Both the position numbers and the translations under genes were made by a program. This document shows positions 1 through 12,493 of a stretch of DNA of 64,000 nt, one piece after another. The DNA is taken from NCBI GenBank assembly GCA_038093975.1, contig JBBPTG010000020.1, positions 1 through 64,000 on the forward strand. Reading direction: 5' to 3'. Under the pieces are notes generated by a model that saw only the letters and a program-made list of their open reading frames with translations, had not been told where the DNA came from and ran no database searches. Position 1 is the stretch's first letter. Each line of letters starts with the position of its first letter. This DNA comes from Chalciporus piperatus (lineage: Eukaryota > Basidiomycota > Agaricomycetes > Boletales > Boletaceae).

Positions 1-2892
1 TACGTAGACCAGAGCACGACTCGCCCAAAGATTCCGGCTGCGCCTTGGAGAGGCGGGGGACATGATGAGGCGGACGAGAACAACAGAGTGTCCTAGGTAG
101 TTCTGAGTCAACGAAAGAGTTTTATGGGAAAAAAATGACGTACCAGTTAGTCCACTTGTTGGCCATTGGTGCGACGGATCCACCTGTAGGATGGCAGCAT
201 CATACCGGCCATATTTCCAAGTTCGGTCGGGTGGGTGAGCGTGAACCGTGAATGTTGATCCGATATCCCCCGGAGAGTGATAGGACTTTTGTTGCAGGCG
301 GGCCTTGTGCCAGATTTGAAGCTCTGAGAATGGAAGCTCGGCGTCGGGATCTGACCGCCTTCGGCCACTGAAAGTATGGAGTTTCTTTTGACTTGGCTGC
401 CTCTCACGTCTCACATAGTCGGCCAATGCTGCACGGAGATCTGGGAGTCCAAATTCCTCTGCAACTACGTCAACATTTTGGCGGCGATGAATGGGTTCGA
501 CATTGAGGTGAATGGCTGTCGAGCCTGCAATAATAGTTCGGGGGGGAAGCTGTTGGCAAGTGTAGGTGTGATGTCCTCCAGAACAACCTTAAAGAAGTTG
601 GTTGACTGTCGTTTGGACGTCCAAAGGTCATCCAGGAGGTTTCCCGGGCTATCGTCATCAACGTCAGCGGGATCGTCATCACAGGTATCGTTGAGTGTGG
701 GATCTGAGTTATCGTGGTTGTGTAAGGCATTCGAAGGTGTTTGGAGGAGTAGAGCTGTAGCGAATAGGCGGCGTTTTTCATCACGATCAAGTGAGCGGCA
801 AATCTGAGCATCATAGTCACGATGGTTCGTCATGGAAGCGGGGTCCTTGATAACTTCGATATGAGCGTGTTCGGTGGTGTCTGCAGACCATTGAAGTAAG
901 CAGCCAACATTTGGGATGCTCGGGACCACGTTATGCATGAGCTCCAACTTTGGAATCCGAAAGTGGTCCATGACGTTTTTGCCTCGACGCAGGCCGTCAT
1001 CAAGGATGGCCTGCTTGTGAGCATGAAACTCGTTTAATGCAGTCCGAATCCTATCTCGTGTTTGCGGGGTAATGGCTGAGGCCTGAGAAAGATAACGAAA
1101 CTCCATGAGGGCACGGATCACAGTGACGACGTCTGGGGAAGCACCACCAGCAATGACGACCACGAGATATCGTTGCACATCTCTTTGTGCGCGCCCGCCC
1201 ACTTGTTTGAGCGTTGTGATTCCATTACGGAAGTGGCGAAGACCGGTGATCTTGGGAAGAACAGAGAAACGAAAGTCGAGTTCTTTGTCACCAAGCGCAA
1301 TCCTGCTCCACGAGACATCATGATCCCAGAACTGACGGTGCCAGTGGTGCAGGGCCTCGGGTGTAAGGAACTGAGAAGGCGTTGAAAGTGGCCAATCTCG
1401 CCAGAAAGGGAATGCGACGCCACTGAGACGAGATGGTTCACATGCAGCAAAGTAGGCCTCGAGATCCGAAGAGAGGTGTGCAATGGGTTGAAGTTGGCTT
1501 TTAGTCAGAGCGGCAGTGCGCGTTGGATGTCGGAATGGGTCGCCAAAGTGTTCGTGCGAAGCCGTGGTAACTGGAGAAGTTTTACCTCGTACGCAAGCGA
1601 GCATGCAAGCTTCAGGTGTGTCGACAATGTAAGAAATGAGTGGTGTAAAACAATAGCGAAGGTTTCCGAGGGGATCAGGCATGGTGCACCCGCGGTTCAT
1701 TGTCTCTTTGAGCGGCTGGAGGACAATGTCTAAGCAATGATGGAAGAGACGCTCGCTAAGGAGTGTACGCATTCTGGAGGATTCGTGGAGAAATTCCGGG
1801 ATTGGCATCAGCGCAAGGAGAAGAAAGCCATGCGCTGAACCCTTATTCCTCACATGCATCTTGATGTTTGCAAGGCTAAGCAGTAGGGGATGGGCAACTT
1901 TGCCTCCGCAAATGTTCGTGATGTGGGTTTTGTCTGATGACAGGATGACACCACATAGGGTGCCGCCAACAGGAATTTTCGTCTGTGGGGAATGATTAAT
2001 TTACGGTTTTCTTCAGGATTGTACTCTTACCTGCAGTTCCCAAGCACCGTCGCTGCTCATCCATTCAGAGTATACCCTGACATCACGTTCAGCAGAGGTG
2101 TACTGTCGAAAGGGGGTGAATTCCATCTTGTTTGCGAAAAACGGGTGGTTGAAAAGTAGCTTGACACAGTCTAGGGCGTCACGATAATATAAACACACAG
2201 GATCCTTTGTCTGATGATTGACGGAGACGACTCTGTACGTCCAACGTGGCCCTGACGGGAGTAACTCAATACGGGAACGCAACTCCCGTGCCGTGTGGAA
2301 TGAGAGAGGCAGGTCCTTTGTCTGTCAAAGTGTGAGTCTTCAGGAAAGATTAAAGGCCGGATTCACGTACAACATCCATCGATAAGCATTCGTCAATTAA
2401 CGCCATGCTGAGTCCCGATTTTGAAAGAAAATTAGCCTCCTGCCAGTCTTTCGAGTCTGCGAATGGATAATAGAGATTGTGACGTCGATGTTCTGAATAT
2501 TGGTCCTGATTGAACTGCGAGAGGAAGGTATCGCCTATACCATATACAAATGATGCACCCTCGAAGTAATCCACAACCCATGGATATGAATCCTGGGCCT
2601 CTGGGAAGGGTAGAGCATCCATCTGAACGCCAGCCTCGTCATTTTCAAAACCAAGTGAAGCGGCGGCAAGTGCTTCATCTGGTGGATTGAAGTCCGGTGA
2701 CTGTGACGAGAAACGTGTAGAAGATGCAACGTCCTGGGAAGCTGAGTCTTTAGAAGGACGGGGTGAAAGATGAGGGACTTCAAGTTCATAGGGATAGTTG
2801 TTATCGTGGCATGCAGAACGGGGTTGAGAGAGGTGGGCTGCAACACCTCTTTCACTGGAGAAGACCTTGAGACACCTAGGGCAGTTAGGCAT
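1..2892 (-). CDS. Plavaka-type DDE transposase (runs off left edge)
   Basis: This gene encodes a DNA transposase of the fungal Plavaka group, a cut-and-paste enzyme acting on its own element in the nucleus. I place the start at 2892 because a zinc finger (MPNCPRCLKVF...HLSQPRSACH) follows directly. Introns with GT/AG ends at 2370-2322, 2030-1984 and 143-93 keep the frame. Exon 2 holds LSFHTARELRSRIELLPSGP and LYYRDALDCVKLLF. Exon 3 opens with the first catalytic-Asp block VILSSDKTHITNICGGK, followed by the helical DDE core and IPKLELMHN. The frame breaks at a run of seven G (540-546): 3' of it the coding sense moves to another frame (FGLPDLRAALADYVRRE, then VRLIMSPASPR). This is either a homopolymer indel or a base-calling error. 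The C-terminus lies outside the window. Family assignment rests on motifs I know from Plavaka proteins. Confidence 0.82.
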
Positions 2893-3090
2893 ACTGAACA
2901 GCGAACTTGAAGAAAGAGCAGTGGGCACGTACCATTTTGACCGATCTGTTCCGAGTGAGCTGACACTACATCGTGGTTGCAACGTGTATGATGAGATCAA
3001 CGCATATCGCCAATGACCGTAGCGATTCTGGCCGTGAGACCTCTGCAGATTTCTTCTCCCATCCTCAACGTTCACTCTTTCAGATCTTCA
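2893..3090. promoter_or_regulatory. Putative bidirectional promoter
   Basis: About 200 bp separates the start of the Plavaka transposase (2892, minus) from the first good ATG of the divergent gene (3091, plus). Both promoters should lie here. No clear TATA box was recognised, so the call rests on gene arrangement alone. Confidence 0.4.
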
Positions 3091-3952
3091 ATGGCGGCCA
3101 AAAATCAACATCACTCAGATTCATCCATGGCAGATCAAGAGAATTCCGATTCTTGCAGCTTGAATGGTGTTCCACAACAACTTCATGCTGAACATTCCAT
3201 TAGCCTCAGCGACGTTCTCGGGACACCTGGTGCAGACTCTATCGGTTCCCTCCCCCCTTCAGATATCGTACCAGCATCGCCCCTTAAAATCCGACTGACA
3301 GAACTTGCTCGTCGAGTAGCACCTACCAACTCAATGGTCGGCACTCCAAGTGCAGTTGGTGCAATCCGGAAGTCGAGGACGTTCGCGCAATTTGCAACAC
3401 CTGCACCCGCCAGAGGATCACCGTTGGCGCCGCAGCGTTTGGATGCCTCATGGGTAAGCATTCCAATCTGCTCATTCTTGCTAGTAGTATACTCACATGA
3501 ACACCAGAAGCCAGGCCAACACGACCGCTTTGCGATTAACAGTGATGTTGGGCCGACCGACTCAGAGTTCGATGACATTGATGCTCAGTTAGTACTCGAG
3601 GTCACAAGGGCTCGTAGGACTGTCTGTTGCCTCGAGCAGCAGCTTGCCGAGGCCCGATGTGTGGAGAGTACTACCCTCATCAATCTGTACAAGCATCGGG
3701 CTGAGGAAGCAAGCAAGCGAGTGGACTATGCGGAGTATGATCTAGGTCTTGCCCGAGACATGGTGTCCAACGGCAGCCAAGACCATATTGAATCGAAGTT
3801 GGCTGTATCTAGGCCAATCAAGCGACCCCGCTTGTCCACTGGCAGTGTCAGTGAACATCGGTACGGTAGTGAGTACTTTCATTCATGTGTTGTCTCATCA
3901 CTGACACGATACCACCCCTTTAGCTGTGCTGTCGGGCTCTCCGGAGGTGTAG
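3091..3952 (+). CDS. Coiled-coil protein divergent from the Plavaka transposase
   Basis: The gene is transcribed away from the Plavaka transposase and is probably carried by the same element. The reading frame is open from 3013; I prefer ATG 3091 or 3127. Two introns fit: 3454-3507 (54 bp) and 3869-3923 (gtgagt to tag). With the second removed, the frame ends at the TAG at 3950-3952. The N-terminal half is Ser/Pro-rich and low in complexity. The C-terminal half (from about 3560) is a predicted coiled coil (VLEVTRARRTVCCLEQQLAEAR, EEASKRVDYAEYDL), ending in a basic stretch RPIKRPRLS that could be a nuclear signal. I do not recognise the family. A DNA-binding accessory protein for transposition is a plausible but unproven role. 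Confidence 0.6.
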
Positions 3953-4369
3953 TCTTAATCCATCACACATTTTACGATTATCGTGGACGTGTATACCTGC
4001 TTGATGTCAATATCACCTAGTAGTATTGTGTTTTTTCTGGACATTTGCGAGATCCTGTGGGAGCCGTACTAACTGTAGCTACTTTGTCATTCTGCAAACC
4101 CGTAGTTAATGTGAGCTCTGTCGAGGATCGAACGACTGTCATACTGTGCAGTTGTCAGCCGGTGAGGTGATGTAACCATATATAATTGATGTGCCCTTGT
4201 CCGACTGAGTGCCTGAGATCCTGAATGGACTGTCGAGGATTGAACTGCTGTCACTCTGTGAAATTGTCAGTGAGTGACATAATGTGATCTAATGTGAGGT
4301 GATGTACCCTGATATATCCTTGCCGTATTGTGGACCTGGAACCCTGAGCGCCCGTGAATTCACTGTCAG
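3953..4369. repeat. Non-coding flank of the Plavaka element with degenerate direct repeats
   Basis: No convincing gene is present. Two copies of an imperfect repeat begin with ctgtcgaggat(c/t)gaac near 4118 and 4231 and each ends with gaggtgatgta. Clusters like this are typical of the subterminal regions of CACTA/Plavaka elements, where transposase binds. A CACTG pentamer occurs at 4363, but I could not pair it with an inverted copy inside the window, so the element boundary is unresolved. Confidence 0.5.
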
Positions 4370-5653
4370 TTACTGTACATAATGCTGTAATAGTCGAGCG
4401 GCTGTGTATACTGTCACTAAATCAGAGATTTGCTGATGAAACGGGGTCGAAACATCGACGCGCTCCATTAAATGGAGGCGCTTGTTGGGCCGTTCCTCAG
4501 ACAACGTGTCCGAAGGTGGGTTTGCCACCTTGTCGAGACGACGAAGCGTCTGGGGAGTTGGCGTGACCAGGATGCGGTGCGCGAGGTCAATGCTGCGCAG
4601 GGTCTGTGGAAAAGCTGGTGGCCCGTAGTGGGCAGCACCAGAGGAGTGGGCGAGTTGACGAGGGTCGGCGACGGGCGTGGTGAAGACGGTGGCTGCAGGT
4701 GCGATAACGACGGGAGGGGTGGTGAAGGAAGAGAAGGCGAAGGACGCCGAAGCGTCATTGGCATTGGCACGAGACTTACGAGTCTCGTTCTTTGCCTGTC
4801 CTTCTGCAGAACGAGTTCCGCGCTTCTTCTTCTTCTTGCCATTTGAGTTGGTGTTCCCTTGACCGTTGTTCGAGTTCGTCGGCTGCTGCTGCTGCTGCGT
4901 AAACTGCGGGTCCTGACCTTTCAACTTGACAGCCGATATCTTGGACGCCTGAGCAGTCTGAGCAGGCTTTGCAGGCGCGGGAGCCTTCGAAGAATTCTGC
5001 TGAGACCAAGCACCGAGAGCGGTTTGCTCGATTTCGTCGAGGGTAAATGGAAGAGCGCCAGGTCGAACGACGACGCGTGGAGTTCTTACCGCTGTTTCGC
5101 CCGTGCCCGTTATCTGGATCTCCGTAGTCGTGACGTCCTTCAACGAATCTCCGGACTTCGCGTTAAGCAACTGTAAAAACGTCGACATGTAAGGAAGTAC
5201 TTTGAGTTTCCTCAACGTCATCAGGATCTGCCAGCGATCCGAGAGAGGAAACTTGTACTGATCGAACTTCTGAAACGCGGTTCTAAGTTTCGAGAAAGTC
5301 CCAGCCGGGGACTCGTGAAGAGAGAACTTGATGTTCTCGAAGGTGTCGTACTCTTCATAAACGTTGGCGAAAGTGGGATGGGAGAAGGCGTCCTTGAGAG
5401 CGTCCCAAAGGGCCTTGGCGTTGTTCTCCTCCTCCCAGCGACGTTGGAGGGAAGCATTGAGCTTCAAGTAGAGAGAACCGACTGCCTTCTCCGTGTTCTT
5501 AGACCAGTCATCGTCATCCTCGTCCGATGTCTTCTGAGTCGTATAGAAGACTCCGATAGACATAAGGTAGGCGCGCATCTTGGGGGCCCAAGTAAGGTAG
5601 TTCGAGCCGTTGAGCGTGGGGATGGAGGCGAAGGTCGAGGTGGAGGAAGACAT
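4370..5653 (-). CDS. Copia-type Gag-like protein without adjacent pol
   Basis: This 427-aa protein resembles the Gag of Ty1/copia retrotransposons, which packages element RNA. The N-terminus (residues 10-30, LNGSNYLTWAPKMRAYLMSIG) is the copia N-terminal signature, followed by the helical UBN2-like region (ALWDALKDAF, FSKLRTAFQKFDQYKFPLSD). The C-terminal third is low complexity with a poly-Gln patch and a basic KKKKKRG tract. No CCHC zinc knuckle is seen, and no protease, integrase or RT frame follows: downstream (leftward) the sequence becomes the Plavaka element. The last residues may therefore be read-through into foreign DNA. The most likely explanation is a copia copy cut after gag by the Plavaka insertion, with pol outside the window. 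A stand-alone non-autonomous copy is the alternative. Confidence 0.72.
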   Translation of the reverse strand: MSSSTSTFASIPTLNGSNYLTWAPKMRAYLMSIGVFYTTQKTSDEDDDDWSKNTEKAVGSLYLKLNASLQRRWEEENNAKALWDALKDAFSHPTFANVYEEYDTFENIKFSLHESPAGTFSKLRTAFQKFDQYKFPLSDRWQILMTLRKLKVLPYMSTFLQLLNAKSGDSLKDVTTTEIQITGTGETAVRTPRVVVRPGALPFTLDEIEQTALGAWSQQNSSKAPAPAKPAQTAQASKISAVKLKGQDPQFTQQQQQPTNSNNGQGNTNSNGKKKKKRGTRSAEGQAKNETRKSRANANDASASFAFSSFTTPPVVIAPAATVFTTPVADPRQLAHSSGAAHYGPPAFPQTLRSIDLAHRILVTPTPQTLRRLDKVANPPSDTLSEERPNKRLHLMERVDVSTPFHQQISDLVTVYTAARLLQHYVQ

Positions 5654-5679
5654 TGTGGGAGATGGATGATAGTAGCGAA

Positions 5680-6158
5680 TCTGAAGAGTAACGCGTAAGT
5701 TTATCGTTCAATAAAGAATGAAAAAGGCGCAGTCAGAGCTTCTGGATTCGTACCGGCATAGTGACCCCATGGTCGCTTGCCTAAAGCGCAGAAGCTAGAG
5801 CGTAAAAACGCTTCTAGAATGCGGTGGTACAAGCACATGGATTCAGAGCGTGAAAACGCATCGTCATCCAGAGCGTTCAGATGATGCCAAGCACAAGTGT
5901 GCTGGCAGGGCTCATAACCTGTTGAACTGGTGTCATCCTAAGCCATAAGGCTATAGACTACCAGAGCAGCATACTGCGTAGACACAAAGGGAGTTTGTGC
6001 TCGCTCACCTGATTGCAACGTTGTGGTTGTGGTTAAAGAGTTGTATTAACTCAGATCGACTGAGTTTGAATATATAAGTGTACAGTGGTGATTACCTAAT
6101 CAACTATCGTTTATGGAAACGTAGTGAACTATACACTATGATCGTAATACGTTCAACA
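5680..6158 (-). repeat. Probable 5' LTR of the copia-type element
   Basis: The non-coding segment upstream of the copia gag ends (plus strand) in gttcaaca, so on the minus strand it starts TGTTGAAC as an LTR should. It contains a TATA-like run near 6070 and short internal repeats such as agagcg(t)(a/g)aaaacgc. It begins abruptly inside the A1 gag reading frame at 6158/6159, which marks the insertion point. The inner LTR end is approximate and no second LTR is visible in the window. Confidence 0.5.
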
Positions 6159-7237
6159 CGGATGACGTCGACGTCCATGGCATTGGGGTCCCTGGCAGGG
6201 GTAGAGTGGTTGGTGGAGGAGAACGGACGGAATGGTTTGGCAGGGTTGTGATTACGATTCGCGATTTCATTGGCGTGTTCCCATTGGGTCTGGAACTGGG
6301 TAGTGCGTTTGTACCAATCCTCAATCGTGGTAGGGACAGTGTCCATGCTGTTGACTCGTCTCATGAGGGAGACGGGTATGCCTGCGGAAAAGTATCCGAT
6401 TAGGACGTTGTTATCGGTGATGCCTGATAAGGCGACTTGATTCTGGAAACTCGAAATGAATTCTGGGAGGGAGGGAGAATACTCTCCATTCTTGAGAGGT
6501 TTCATTCGTTTGGTGGAGAGCCAGGCGACGGCGTTTCCTACGGTGTCGTGGTGTTTGAATGCGGTTTCGAAATCAGTGATAAACTGAGCCCAGGTTCCCA
6601 TTGTGACTGTAGCGCCGGTGATGGCCTTGCGGCGGAAGGTGGCGGCCCAAGTGGCTGCTGATCCTTTGGACATGTAAGATAGCGCAAAGGCGATCTTTTT
6701 GGGGTCGGTGTTGTATACGTCACCATTGACAGTGAGATAGAATTGGATGGAATTCATCCAAGCAGTGCTCTTTTCAAAGGAGCCATCAAAGGCGTCTGGG
6801 GCTCCGATGCGGAGTTCAGTGGGTTTGGAGGACGACATGGGGTTTACAAAGGTAGGGGGTATCTGATACGCTCCTGGTGCAAATGCGGGTGCGGGAAGGG
6901 AAGGAGTGGGGAAAGCTGGGGTTCGTGGGGGAGCAGGCGACACAGGGAACTGTGGAGCTCTTCGGGAAATTGGGGTCGGTGACGGTGGTGTTGGTGACCT
7001 TGGGATGGTTACAGCTGAGGAAAATTCGTGGGAGAGGTGAAGGGTTTCTTCTTGTTCCTCTTGGGTGGTGATTGGTTCGTCGTAAAGATCTGCGGTGTCG
7101 TAGGGGTTAGAGGGATCTTCCTCTTCAGGTGAGCCCGAGTCAGAAGATTCGGGGTTCTGTGGATTAGCGGTCTCTCGTGGGGGGCCCCAACGAGAGGTGT
7201 CGAGGCGAGGTCGTTGGGAAATGGTGGAGGTCTACAG
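6159..7237 (-). pseudogene. Truncated Ty3 Gag, family A copy A1
   Basis: This is the Gag of a chromodomain-type Ty3 element, almost identical to the A2 copy at 38854-39759. The frame is open from about 7237 (acidic, Pro-rich N-terminus) through a capsid-like core (APDAFDGSFEKSTAWMNSIQ, ALSYMSKGSAATWAATF) to NAMDVDVI. There A2 continues into the zinc knuckle, but A1 runs into the copia LTR. The zinc knuckle and all of pol are therefore missing here and probably lie left of the window. No ATG is available at the beginning of the long frame, so translation may start at an internal ATG (6943) or on an upstream exon. Confidence 0.8.
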
Positions 7238-7271
7238 CGAAGGTAGCCTTTCAGGGGTAACTTAGATCTTT

Positions 7272-7740
7272 TGTTACGCTTGTACCGGGTAGGTCAAAGC
7301 GTAGACACAAAAGCCTAGTCAAAGACAAGGGTTTCAAGGTAGCCTAACGATGGGATGTCCACGTTAAGGCCTAGCGTCCGTTCAAGAGTGGGACGGTGAC
7401 TCTCAGAGGGTTCAAGGAAGCAGGGAATGACCAAGCTAGATTGCGTAGGTCTAAGTTAGGGTTACAGGAGGAAACTCGAGGGTTTATATAAGTGAAGAAA
7501 TGAGTTAAGGGCAGGCATAGAACAAGTCAGAATATGTAAGAACGAGTCATGACGAATAAGAATGAGTCATGCTCGGTAAGCATACGAGTCAGCGATGACG
7601 AAGCGTGGAAGGTGAAAGAACATTAAAGAATGTTCGCTGACTAAAGTAGGGTAAGAAATGGGAGGCCTAGGCAGGACTCGAACCAGCGACTAGGACTTAG
7701 TACAAGGTAATAGGGAGGAAAAGAATGAGTGATCGTAACA
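7272..7740 (-). repeat. LTR of Ty3 family A, copy A1 (5' LTR)
   Basis: This 469-bp LTR reads tgttacgcttg...gatcgtaaca on the plus strand. It is the inverse of the A2 LTRs at 37962 and 46905 and has the same TG...CA ends. Being upstream of the minus-strand A1 gag it is the 5' LTR. Its outer edge at 7740/7741 lies inside the N-terminal coding region of the CACTA-like transposase, so A1 inserted there. Confidence 0.9.
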
Positions 7741-10700
7741 AACTGCATCTATAGCATCTATAGTGTTCCTCGAGGTTGCCAATACATCACTTTATGTCTT
7801 ATGCAAAGTATGCCCAAATCGCAATCTTGAGAAACCTATACGTCGTTGCCATCTAGCAGACCACGTGCAATCAAAGAAACATCAAGCAAATCTTCGTAAA
7901 GTGGCTAGGACCAAAGAACAAACACCATTGAGGCTTGGGACCTTAAAACTTTCCGAGCGAATACCTCAGGCTCCCCAAACTCGGAATGTACTGGAAACAA
8001 TGCAGCCCATACAGCCTGATCCAATGTCCTCTCAATCTCCCGTTGAAGTTGCAAATGAGGATTCTAATGTATCACCGAGCCAACTCTGGGACGAATTTCA
8101 AGCGGAACGCACTGTATTTATTGACGACTACTTTGATAAGATGCAACAACTCATCGAAAATGACGAATCCATCCTTTCCACCCTTCTCCCTCCCCTCGAA
8201 GATGAGCTAGGATTTGAAGATGATGATGATGTCGAATTTGATTTTGTTCCTCCCAATTTTGGAGAAATGGATGAGAACTTTGGAATCGATGTTGAAGGTT
8301 TGTTATCCTTAGTTTTCTTCTTCTTTTTACTGAATTGGAGGATAGCTGTTGCTGGTAGAGCTCAACACGTGAAAGCCAATGCAGCTGCGGACGTCTTGCC
8401 TCATGAGCCATTATATCCTTGGAAGTCAATGCCGGTAAGTCTGTATGTTCTGTATCCCGATTAATTTTTGCTGATGACCGTGACATGTATACTAGGAGTA
8501 CTTGACTCACTTCTTTTTAGCTCCCCTCGTCTCAGGTTCTCGCAAGCTCAGAAAGCAGCTGTTCTCACATGGGCGAAAGAGCTTGGAGCACCTGAGGTGC
8601 CGTCAATGTATGCCCTGAAAAAAACGCAAGAGCGTTTTATGAAGCTTCTTGGGAAACCAACTGATAAAGTAACGACGGCTTCGGGAAATGTGTTCTACAT
8701 GAATACTATCAACAAAGCGATTGCTATGGTAAGTAGAGATAGTTATTTGGCGAACACTTCTAAGCTATGTGCCTGCTGCGGATGCAGGATTTTGCAAATC
8801 CACTTACTCGATTTGCGATGCAAGAATATCCGGAGGACACGACGCACATGTCACAAGTGCACCATGGCAGCAAGATGCTCGAGGACCTTCCGGAAGGTCT
8901 TGCACCTCCGTGCGTTCGTGTTGATCGTGCGGTCTATTTCATCAACGAGCTACTCCAACAATCGACGGGTCAGTACTTCATACCCAAGAAATTCTTCCAA
9001 GCAAGAATGGCACCCGACAAAGAAAATATGGAACCAACCGTCCTTGCTCTGGGTCACAAGGTCTCCAAGACTTTGGTTTGTTCCTGCTATGATCATACCA
9101 TGTGTCGCTTATTGATTCTTCTCCTTTGTTGCAGGAGGGATTTGCGGTTGATCCAGAGATGATCATCGTCCCAGTTTCGACATTTTTTAACACATTTGAA
9201 GATCTTCGACGCAAGGCTGGTGAGACTGGAGTTCAATTCACAGGTCCGTAACGATCTTTCAAGGGGCACATATATACAAGCTAAAGGCTTGCACAGCATC
9301 CTCCACCACATTCGCTCATCTGATGCCAAACCCTCTCCGAGAGAAATCAGGTGGACGGATGGTCTACACCGTTCCTCTGGTTGTATTCATGGACGATGTC
9401 TCAGGGAACATATCAAAGCAATGGAACAAGCATCACGTTGTTTACATGTCGAATGCTCTATTGCCACGACAGATGCTTGAGAAAGAGTTTACCATTCGCT
9501 TCGTTTCCGGTTCACCTCACGCAACACCAATGGAGCTGATGCAAGGCGTTAAAGACTCAATCCAGTACGTTCTTTCCTGCAAATGATTGATATTCTTCTT
9601 ATGAATCCGTTTCTAGAAAAGCGTCTGACAACCCTATCATAACGTTCGATGTCAAGCATCAAGAGGAGGTCATGGTCATTCCATATAACTTGATCATCAC
9701 CGGTGATAACCCGATGCAAGCTGAGGAATGCAGTCACGGAGGAATGAGGTGTAACTACCTTTGCCGTACCTGCAAGGTCGGGGGTACAAATGAGGAAAAG
9801 AAAAGCGATGAAGGATATAGTGATCTTTTCAAGGTACTCATGATTTCCAGTTCATTTGCTTGTAATTCTCATCACTTCCTCCAGTGTGGCGAGTTGCGTA
9901 CACCCGAAGATACCCGCGCTCAAATCAAACATCAGATTCAGCTTTCAAAGCTCTCGGGTGGTACAGAGAAAGTCAGGACCGCTGTCAGTCAATCCGGTGT
10001 GCGGGACAATGCAACTGCCGCAATTGTGGACTGGCTTCTGCAACTTGGCAAAGTCCTGCGGAAGAGAACTGCCGGAAAGCCTGCACTGCCAGACGCTGAG
10101 GTCACCGCACGCTTAGAAAGTGAATATAGTGCCATGCTTGGAGATCAATCACTCGACGACCGTATCAACCCACTCCTCGGGATGCCAGGACTCAACATCC
10201 ACAAGGACACCCCAACGGAAATCCTTCACACGATACTTTTAGGTGTCGTCAAGTATTTTTGGGCACAGACAGTCCATATCCTCGAGAAAGCTCACGGTCT
10301 CAACATATTCCAGATGCGACTGCAATCCGTTGATCGAGATGGGCTAAACTCCCTAACGCTCAATGCCGATTATATTGTGAGGTACAAAGGCGCTCTTGTC
10401 GGGAAACATTTCAAGAGTCTGGCACAGGTCATGCCATATTTAATATATGACCTGGTTCCCCAGAGTGTTCTCGAGAGTTGGTCGGTCATCGGGAAACTTG
10501 TCGTCCTTCTTTGGCACACATCAATTGAAGACGTGGAGTCGTATCTTGTCAGTATCACTTTATTTCATGGTTATACTGATTGATTTACTACTATCCACTA
10601 GGCTACCCTCTCACACGTCATTGATGATTTTCTTACCCTCAGTGCGCAATGCGCCCCAAGTATCTTGGTGACAAAAGCCAAGTTTCATTTTCTCCTCCAC

Positions 10701-12493
10701 CTTCCCATGTTCATCCGACGATTTGGCCCTGCAATTCTCTTTTCAACCGAGCGTTACGAGTCCTTCAATCACGTTTTCCGCCTTGCAATGATTTATAGCA
10801 ACCGCCAAGCACCAAGTCGTGATGCATGTCATCTCTTCGCTGAACAAGACAACATTAAACATGTCGTCACCGGCGGAGTCTGGCGTGATCCCACTACTGG
10901 CAAATGGGTCAAAGCAGGAGCTAATGTCGTCAAATATATTGATGAACACCCTCACCAACGTCAGATACTTGGCTTCCCGAAGATGGAATCTCCAGAACTT
11001 GGTTTGTTTCTCTCGCCAGAGTGTTCAGGGCGGCTTAGCAGCTCACACACTTTGAAGGTACAGCGCACCTATCACGCGACGGAGATGAAAAGACGAAGAT
11101 TGCGTGCCCTGTTAATTGGAAGGATACGATAGCTGCCAAATGCTCTGGTCCACCCATTACCCGGCAAGGAAATCAATTCTACAAAGCTATGTCATTTATC
11201 GCAGCACATGGAGACAAAACCAAGGTCAGAACTCACGTCATCATCAAGTACGGTGGTGGATACCAGATGGGGACAGTCAAAGAGATTCTGGTCCCCCTCG
11301 AGCAACGCCTTGCCTCACATATTGTAATCAGTCTCTTTGAATTCCTTCCAGAGTTACATGCTCGCCTGCGTGTTCCCTGTATCAAGTATCCTATGCAGGA
11401 ACAAACAGTCGTTGTTCCTCCTCTGGTAAGTCACCTCGAGTTCCAAGGTATTGTTACGATACAGTGGCCTCATGTTTTCCAACAGGACGTCATCTGTGCG
11501 GTCAACATTCAGCATGACTGCATGACGGCATGCTGTACTTCTACGCGGCCTGTAAACCAGAAACAAGAACGCTTGCTCACGTCACGGACAATAGATCTTC
11601 TTGATCATACCCCTACTAACGTGTATCTGGTAAACACCTCCTCGTTGCACAACTATCAATGGATCAAGGCCGTTGTCCCACACGTGCTCTATGACCAGAT
11701 TTATGCCCCACTCATTTCGGATCATGCCTCATTACGCTTGCAGGCAGCATGTCAGTTACGCTCAAAGAAGAGAAGCGAGAAAGCGGCTGATGGGACAGAG
11801 GGCTGTGATGATATGTCGCTTGCGGAGCAGCCAGTTTTTGACCACCCGAAGAAAGCACGAGGGAAAGGCAAGGGGAAATCACAAAAGCCACCCGCCCAAC
11901 CTGCCACACATCCTCAGGCTGGTCATTCTGACGTGATCAACCACCTGCAGCAGTCCGTCAATACTGCGGGTGCAGGTCCATCTCATCTCAATCTCCGCAC
12001 CCCTTCGTCATCCTTCCCTTCCTCTGGCAACTCATCGGAATTCTCGATTAGGCCCCACCCTACTCAATACAATCTGCCTTCCTCCGTGCCATACAGAGTT
12101 TTTCCTGATCTTCCTCCCTCGCCATATGAAGTTTTACGTGGCAATAACCCTCTCCCAGTGCCATATCAGCATGCTTCCTCTACTCAATACGATCCCCCTC
12201 TCTCTGTACCATACAGAGTTTTTCCCGGTGATCTCCCTCCCTCCCCATACAGAGTTTTACATGTCAATCCTTCTTCCTCTGTCCCATACAGAGTTCTAGC
12301 TGGCAATCCCCTTCTCCCGCTGCCGTATCACCCGCTTCCTGACCCACCTCGAGGTCATGATCTAGATTTTGGAAATGCTCCATTCGAACTTCAACGACCT
12401 GCACAAAGTGCAATTTCTTATGAACATGTCCACGGCGGCGTTCCACAGCGTTACAATCCCCATCCTGGCAGTGCTTCCAATCACGCATATTAC

